Shown: positions 59,300 to 64,000 of the stretch, in pieces
How positions within the stretch are numbered: the first letter of the stretch is position 1
Layout of the letters: every line of letters starts with the position of its first letter
Assembly (NCBI RefSeq): GCF_965276875.1
Contig: NZ_OZ255701.1
Location: 310,001-374,000, forward strand
Direction of reading: 5' to 3'
From: Lichenicoccus sp965276875
Lineage (GTDB): Bacteria; Pseudomonadota; Alphaproteobacteria; Acetobacterales; Acetobacteraceae
Length of the DNA: 64,000 bases
Made by a program: the position numbers and the translations under genes
The notes under the pieces: generated by a model
Database searches by the model: none
What the model was told of the DNA's origin: nothing
The model's input: only the letters and a program-made list of their open reading frames with translations

Positions 59300-60495
59300 A
59301 GGGACTGTTCCGTTTGTTTTTCGGGCTTGAAGAAGGCCAGAGGCGTCGTGCGCAGCACGCCTTCGCGTGACGCCTCTGGACTCCGCTGGGGGCTGCAGGC
59401 CCCAGACCCCCATTCAATAGAGGCGCGGAGCTGGCCTTCTACCAGGTCCGCGAGACGGGAGGCGGCGTCGTGGCGACCCAATGCCGCGGCCGCCGCTGCC
59501 GCCTCGGCAAGGCGCTCAAGCGCAGCAAACAGCTCAGCCAGCAGCGCAGAGAGCGCGGCCTCGGTGAAGTCGCGCTGCGGCACAATCCACGCAGCACCCG
59601 CCGCGACCAGCGCTCTCGCGTTGGCAGTCTGCTCGTCGCTGGCCGCGATCGGCAGCGGCACCAGGATCGACGGCCGACCGATGCATGCGAGCTCGGCGAC
59701 GCTGGAGCCGCCGGCGCGGCCGATGACGAGATGCGCTGCCGCGAGACGCTCGGCTACACGATCAAGGAAGGGCGCGATCTCGGCGTCGATACCGGCCGCC
59801 GCGTAGGCGGCGCGGACCCGATCCACATCCTCAGCGCGGGCCTGCTGGACCACGCGCACACGGCCGGCAAACGGCGCCATTGCGGCGGGCACGACGTCGC
59901 TGAAGATGCGCGCACCCAGCGAGCCGCCCCAGATCAGCAGGTTGAGGGTTCCGCCTGTCCCTGGATAGGGGCTTGCGGCAAGGGCGGCGATCTCGTCGCG
60001 CACCGGCATGCCGGTCAACGTGCCGCGCCCGGGCGGCAAGCGGACTGTCACCTCGAAGCTGGTGGCGATCCTGTCCGCAAAGCGCGCCAGCTGCGCGTTC
60101 GCCTGGCCCAGCACCGCATTGCCCTCGTGCACAACGATCGCTGGTCGGCCGCGTCCGAGCAGTCGTGCGGCGAGGAGGGGTGCCACCGACGGATAGCCGC
60201 CGAAGCCGACCACCGCGTCGGCCTCCAGCGTGGCCAACAGACGCCTCGCCTGGACGACGCCGCGCGCCACCGCCGCCAAGCCGCGCAGCTTGGCGACCCT
60301 GCCGCGTCCGGCGACACCGGCGCCGGCGATGACGTGCTGCGGCGCGTTGGCAAAGGCGCCATGGCTGCGCAGGCCGCCGCGCCGGTCGGTCATCAGCACC
60401 AGGTCATGGCCGCGCGACGCGAGCTGGCCGGCTAGCGCCTCCGCCGGAAAGAAATGCCCGCCGGTGCCGCCGGCGGCGATCACCACCCGGCTCAT
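59296..60495 (-). CDS. murG: UDP-GlcNAc transferase MurG with repeat-derived tail
   Basis: MurG adds GlcNAc to lipid I to make lipid II on the inner face of the membrane. The 399-residue protein has the G loop AAGGTGGHFFPA at residues 7-18, VVGFGGYPSVAPLLAA, IVVHEGNAVLGQAN, IWGGSLGARIF and the C-domain RAGGSSVAELACIGRPSILVPLP. Normal MurG ends at about residue 362 (here RLADLVEGQL); the last 35 residues are encoded by a palindromic repeat. The stop still overlaps the murC start by 4 nt. Confidence 0.95.
   Translation of the reverse strand: MSRVVIAAGGTGGHFFPAEALAGQLASRGHDLVLMTDRRGGLRSHGAFANAPQHVIAGAGVAGRGRVAKLRGLAAVARGVVQARRLLATLEADAVVGFGGYPSVAPLLAARLLGRGRPAIVVHEGNAVLGQANAQLARFADRIATSFEVTVRLPPGRGTLTGMPVRDEIAALAASPYPGTGGTLNLLIWGGSLGARIFSDVVPAAMAPFAGRVRVVQQARAEDVDRVRAAYAAAGIDAEIAPFLDRVAERLAAAHLVIGRAGGSSVAELACIGRPSILVPLPIAASDEQTANARALVAAGAAWIVPQRDFTEAALSALLAELFAALERLAEAAAAAAALGRHDAASRLADLVEGQLRASIEWGSGACSPQRSPEASREGVLRTTPLAFFKPEKQTEQSL
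59337..59415. repeat. Palindromic repeat inside the 3' end of murG
   Basis: CCAGAGGCGTC at 59337-59347 and GACGCCTCTGG at 59369-59379 form a perfect 11-pair stem over a 21-nt loop, which itself contains GTGC...GCAC. A second hairpin, CTGGGG with CCCCAG around a GCTGCAGG loop, follows at about 59385-59404. The style (paired AGGCGTC arms next to GGGGCTGCAGGCCCC) resembles dispersed intergenic palindromes of Acetobacteraceae. It codes for the terminal residues of MurG. Confidence 0.6.
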
Positions 60496-61622
60496 CGCAG
60501 CACTCCCGACATCGCCTTCGGCCGGCGCCGGGTCAGCGCCAGCACCATGCCGATGGTCAGCGCCACCGACAGCGCCGACGAGCCGCCATAGGAGATGAAC
60601 GGCAGCGTCATGCCCTTGGTCGGGATCAGATGCAGGGTCGAGCCCATATTGACAAAGGCTTGCAGGCCGAAGCCGGTCATCAGCCCGCAGCTCGCCAGCA
60701 CCACGAACGGGTCATCCTCGTTGAGCAGCTTGAGCAGTGTGCGCACCACCATAAAGCAGAACACGCCGATGATGAACAAACACACCAGCATGCCGAACTC
60801 CTCGCCGGCGACGGCAAAGACGAAGTCGGCATGCGCGTCCGGCAGCAAATCCTTGACCCGCCCCTCGCCAGGGCCGCGACCGAGCAGGCCGCCATTGCCG
60901 AACGCCTGCAGCGCGGTGTCTATCTGGTAGTGGTCGCCGAGCGAGGGATGCAGGAAGCGCTCGACCCGCGAGCGCACGTGGGTGAAGGCAAAGAACGCGC
61001 CGACGAAGGCCGCCACCATCGACCCGATCCCGACACCAACCAGCACCAGGTTGAGCCCGTCGACGAACAACTGCGCCATGAACACCGTGGTGATCACCGT
61101 CAGCATGCCGATATCCGGCTGCGACTTGAGCAGCATCAGGATCACGCCGAACACCGCGAACGCCATCAGCATGCCGGGGAAATGACGCGTGCGCCGGCGC
61201 TCGGTGAGCAGCCAGGCGGTGACCACGGCAAAGCAGGGCTTGAGGAACTCGCTCGGCTGCAGCGACATCATCGGCAGCCCGATCCAGCGCCGCGCCCCCT
61301 TGATCTCCAGGCCGTGCACGAGGGTATAGGCGGTCGCGGCCAGGGCCAGCAGGCAGCCAAGCAGCGCCACCCTGCGGATCGCCGTCGTCGACAGCAGCGA
61401 GACGCCGACTACGATCACGCCGGCGATGGTCAAAAACACCACCTGCTTGAGAATGAAGAGGTCGCGGTCGGCGCCGATCCGGGCGGCCACCGACGGGCTC
61501 GCCGCCAGCATCAGCACGTAACCGAAGCCGATCAGCAGGCCGACGCACGCCAGAGTGGCGTGATCAACCGTCCACCACCACCGCCCGATGACCGAGTTGT
61601 CGATCCGCTTGGCGCCGCGCAT
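60492..61622 (-). CDS. ftsW: Cell division protein FtsW (SEDS family)
   Basis: FtsW is the division-specific glycan polymerase of the SEDS family, working with PBP3. The 376-residue protein has about ten membrane segments, with GARRWIGLPMMSLQPSEFLKP near residue 120, LLKSQPDIGMLTVI near 165 and the C-terminal FVNMGSTLHLIPTKGMTLPFISYGGSS, all family hallmarks. The proposed catalytic Asp is in QPDIG. The ATG overlaps the murD stop by 1 nt (TGATG), and its stop overlaps the murG start by 4 nt. Confidence 0.96.
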   Translation of the reverse strand: MRGAKRIDNSVIGRWWWTVDHATLACVGLLIGFGYVLMLAASPSVAARIGADRDLFILKQVVFLTIAGVIVVGVSLLSTTAIRRVALLGCLLALAATAYTLVHGLEIKGARRWIGLPMMSLQPSEFLKPCFAVVTAWLLTERRRTRHFPGMLMAFAVFGVILMLLKSQPDIGMLTVITTVFMAQLFVDGLNLVLVGVGIGSMVAAFVGAFFAFTHVRSRVERFLHPSLGDHYQIDTALQAFGNGGLLGRGPGEGRVKDLLPDAHADFVFAVAGEEFGMLVCLFIIGVFCFMVVRTLLKLLNEDDPFVVLASCGLMTGFGLQAFVNMGSTLHLIPTKGMTLPFISYGGSSALSVALTIGMVLALTRRRPKAMSGVLR

Positions 61623-62953
61623 CAGCTTGCCCGCCGTTCGAACAAACGCGGCAGGTCCGCGACCAAACTCGCGAAATCAATGCCCCTGGCCTCGAAGTTG
61701 GCATACTGATCGAAACTAGCGCAGGCTGGCGAGAGCAGCACGATCGGGGCGGTGTGCTGTTGCGCGGCCGCGAACGCCGCCGGCACCGCACGTGCCATGG
61801 TGTTCAGGATACGGTGCGCCACGCCGTGCCGCGCAAGCGTCGCAGCGAGCAGCGGCGCGTCGCGGCCGATCAGCAGCGCCTCGGCGATCCGGCCGAACAG
61901 CGGCGCCAGCGACTCGATGCCGCCCTCCTTGGCGACACCGCCGGCGATCCAGACCAGTCGCTCATAGCAGCCCAGCGCGCGCGCCGCCGCATCGGCGTTG
62001 GTCGCCTTGCTGTCGTCGATGAAATTAACGCCGCTCACCTCGCCAATTCGCTGCTGCCGGTGCGCGAGACCCGGAAAGCTTGCGAGCCCGGCCGCGATAG
62101 CGTCCGGCGAGGCGCCGAGATACGCCGCCATCAGCGTGGCCGCGGCGGCGTTCTGGGCATTGTGCGCGCCGGGCAGGGCAGGTGCCGGATGCGCAAGACC
62201 GGCCGCCCCGGAGATGGTGACGAGCGGAACCAGGCGGCGGGCGAGCAGGGCCTGCTGGTCGCGCGTCCAGGCGTCGTCGGTGCCGAGCACGGCCAGATCG
62301 CCGGGCTGCTGGCGATCAAAGATGGCAAGTTTTGCAGCGCCGTAGCCAGCGATGTCGCCATGCCGGTCGAGATGGTCCGGTGACAAGTTGAGCAGGCAGG
62401 CCGCGTCAAACCGTAGGGTTTGCAGCCGTTCGAGCATGTAGGACGACATCTCCAGCACGTAGACACCACCGTCGCCGAGCCGTGGCAGCGCCAGGGACGC
62501 CGTGCCCAGATTGCCGCCGGCGGCGCAGGCGATCCCGGCCGTCTGCAGGAGATGCGCCAGCAGCGCGGTGGTGGTGGACTTGCCGTTGGTGCCGGTAATG
62601 CCGGCGAAGCGCGCGCGCGAGCCGGAGCGTCGCACCGCCTCGAACAGCAGCTCGGCGTCAGAAAGAACCGGCACCCCGGCTGCGATCGCGCGCGCGGCGA
62701 ACGGGTGCGGCGCCGGCAGGCGATGCGGGATGCCGGGCGAGAGCACCAGGGCGTCGTAACCCGCCGGATCGCCGAGTGGTGCGAGAGTGACGGCCGCCGG
62801 AAGGTCCCCTCGCGCGCGCGTGTCATCGTCCCAGGCGTCGACCTCCGCCCCCATGGCGACAAGGGCACGGGCGACGGGAGCGCCGTTGCGCCCAAGTCCG
62901 AGCACGGCGTAGCGCCGGCCGCGGAATACGGTGGCGGGGAAGCCATCGCTCAT
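61622..62953 (-). CDS. murD: UDP-N-acetylmuramoylalanine--D-glutamate ligase
   Basis: MurD adds D-glutamate to UDP-MurNAc-L-Ala. The 443-residue protein has YAVLGLGRNGAPVARAL, LVLSPGIP, the ATP loop GITGTNGKSTTTALLA near residue 120, VLEMSSYMLE and NLSPDHLDRHG, then FIDDSKATNADAAARAL. ATG 62953 was chosen because the family starts a few residues later and it overlaps the mraY stop by 4 nt. Confidence 0.96.
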   Translation of the reverse strand: MSDGFPATVFRGRRYAVLGLGRNGAPVARALVAMGAEVDAWDDDTRARGDLPAAVTLAPLGDPAGYDALVLSPGIPHRLPAPHPFAARAIAAGVPVLSDAELLFEAVRRSGSRARFAGITGTNGKSTTTALLAHLLQTAGIACAAGGNLGTASLALPRLGDGGVYVLEMSSYMLERLQTLRFDAACLLNLSPDHLDRHGDIAGYGAAKLAIFDRQQPGDLAVLGTDDAWTRDQQALLARRLVPLVTISGAAGLAHPAPALPGAHNAQNAAAATLMAAYLGASPDAIAAGLASFPGLAHRQQRIGEVSGVNFIDDSKATNADAAARALGCYERLVWIAGGVAKEGGIESLAPLFGRIAEALLIGRDAPLLAATLARHGVAHRILNTMARAVPAAFAAAQQHTAPIVLLSPACASFDQYANFEARGIDFASLVADLPRLFERRAS

Positions 62954-64000
62954 CGTATTTTCAGCGTCGCCAGGCCGATCAGGCCCAGCACCATCGAGAC
63001 GATCCAGAAGCGGATCACGATCTTCGGCTCCTGCCAGCCCTTCTTCTCGAAATGATGATGCAGCGGCGCCATCAGGAACACCCGCCGCTTGGTGCGCTTG
63101 TACCAGAACACCTGGATGATGACCGACAGCGTCTCGACGACGAAGATGCCGCCGACGATGCACAGCACCAGCTCGTGCTTGACCGCCACCGCGACCGCTC
63201 CCAGCGCGCCGCCGAGGGCGAGGCTGCCGGTATCGCCCATGAACACCGCCGCCGGTGGCGCATTGAACCAGAGGAAGCCAAGCCCGGAGCCGATCAGGGC
63301 GGCGCAGAACACCCCCAGCTCGCCGGTGCCCGGGACGGGGTGCAGTTGCAAATAGTCGGCGAAGATGCGGTTGCCCACCAGGTAGGAGATCAGCGCGTAG
63401 ACCATCGCCGCGATGATCACCGGCACGATCGCCAGCCCGTCGAGCCCGTCGGTGAAGTTCACAGCATTGCCGAAACCGGTGATCACCAGCATCGCGAACA
63501 GCGGGAACGCATAGCCGAGCGGCAATAGCGCGTCCTTGACGAACGGGAACGCCACCGTGCCGGCGAGCGGCTCCGGCATCAGCCGGTTGATGCAGTAGCC
63601 GCCGATCAGCGAGGCCGCGAACTCACATCCCAGCCGGGCGCGCTTGGAAAGGCCATGGCTGTTGCGACGCGACAGCTTGAGATAGTCGTCGGCAAAGCCG
63701 ACCGCGCCAAACGCGGCGGTGACGCCCATCACCGCCCAGACGAAGCCGTTCGAGAGATCCGCCCACAGCAGGGTCGAGGCGAACAGCGACAGCAGGATCA
63801 GCACCCCGCCCATGGTCGGCGTGCCGGCCTTCTCCAGCAAGTGGCGCTCGGGGCCGAGGGCGCGTATCGGCTGGCCACCACGCTGGATACGTCGCAAGAG
63901 AGCAATCACCCGCGGCCCCAGCAGCAGGCTGATCGCAAGCGCGGTCAGGCAGGCGGCGCCGGAGCGGAAGGTGATGTAGTGCACCAGGTTGAACAGCGCG
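62950..64000 (-). CDS. mraY: Phospho-MurNAc-pentapeptide transferase, 5' end beyond window
   Basis: MraY attaches the MurNAc-pentapeptide to undecaprenyl phosphate, making lipid I. About 350 residues are visible, with LLEKAGTPTMGGVLILLS, the catalytic VGFADDYLK Asp pair, NFTDGLDGLAIVP and the HHHFEKKGW motif near the end, plus about ten membrane helices. A GTG at 63984 could be mistaken for the start, but the frame stays open to the edge and reads ALFNLVHYITF, matching the usual upstream MraY sequence, so the gene is truncated by the window. Confidence 0.96.
   Translation of the reverse strand, partial: ALFNLVHYITFRSGAACLTALAISLLLGPRVIALLRRIQRGGQPIRALGPERHLLEKAGTPTMGGVLILLSLFASTLLWADLSNGFVWAVMGVTAAFGAVGFADDYLKLSRRNSHGLSKRARLGCEFAASLIGGYCINRLMPEPLAGTVAFPFVKDALLPLGYAFPLFAMLVITGFGNAVNFTDGLDGLAIVPVIIAAMVYALISYLVGNRIFADYLQLHPVPGTGELGVFCAALIGSGLGFLWFNAPPAAVFMGDTGSLALGGALGAVAVAVKHELVLCIVGGIFVVETLSVIIQVFWYKRTKRRVFLMAPLHHHFEKKGWQEPKIVIRFWIVSMVLGLIGLATLKIR

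Overview
The window is a GC-rich, gene-dense stretch of a chromosome from an alphaproteobacterium, most likely Acetobacteraceae or a close Rhodospirillales relative. This rests on the gene families and their order: a DnaA-like HdaA beside purM, a UPF0262 protein, the lysA plus TIGR02302 (DUF4175) pair, and a division/cell-wall cluster running mraY-murD-ftsW-murG-murC-murB-ddl-ftsQ-ftsA-ftsZ, then lpxC, bamD, recN and ligA. No rRNA, tRNA or CRISPR array was seen.

Layout. 0-4.6 kb: purM (minus), hdaA (plus) and a three-gene sugar ABC importer (minus). 4.8-6.5 kb: a LOV-domain histidine kinase divergent from a stand-alone receiver protein, probably a blue-light two-component pair. 6.6-10.4 kb: polyphosphate kinase and exopolyphosphatase, then a UPF0262 gene. 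10.9-15.0 kb: a tripartite drug efflux operon (MFS pump, HlyD adaptor, NodT outer-membrane lipoprotein) ending in a strong hairpin shared with the convergent TIGR02302-lysA operon (15.0-19.1 kb). 19.1-23.5 kb: an accessory block (cytidine deaminase, ParD/ParE-type toxin-antitoxin, a repeat-only protein, a serine hydrolase, a trypsin-like protease) lying between lysA and argH-lptM, genes that are usually neighbours in this group. 25-31.3 kb: TlpA-like thioredoxin, two transglutaminase-fold proteins, an N-formylglutamate amidohydrolase-like gene, an aroE-coaE-dnaQ operon and an epoxide-hydrolase-like gene.

31.3-33.0 kb is mobile-element debris: a degenerate direct-repeat array, VOC and TfoX-like genes, a dead and truncated serine recombinase, and a 262-bp internally deleted IS481-type element with recognisable terminal inverted repeats. 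Beyond it lies the most notable system, 33.0-39.7 kb: a complete, translationally coupled Nit1C-type cluster (NitB, Nit1 nitrilase, radical SAM protein, GNAT, AIR-synthase-like protein, glycosyltransferase, NitG, flavoprotein). Such clusters are linked to growth on cyanide as nitrogen source in other bacteria. A consensus sigma-54 promoter sits just upstream of its first gene, which suggests nitrogen control.

39.9-46.2 kb: bluB, a large secreted beta-propeller/phosphoesterase with Pho-box-like repeats upstream, a TPR-sulfotransferase and a periplasmic protein of unknown role coupled to ligA. 46.2-64.0 kb: the ligA-recN-bamD-lpxC and ftsZ-to-mraY block, almost all joined by 1-13 nt overlaps; mraY runs off the right edge. 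A palindromic repeat has been absorbed into the 3' end of murG while the murG-murC overlap was kept. All identifications come from reading motifs and gene order; no database search was run.
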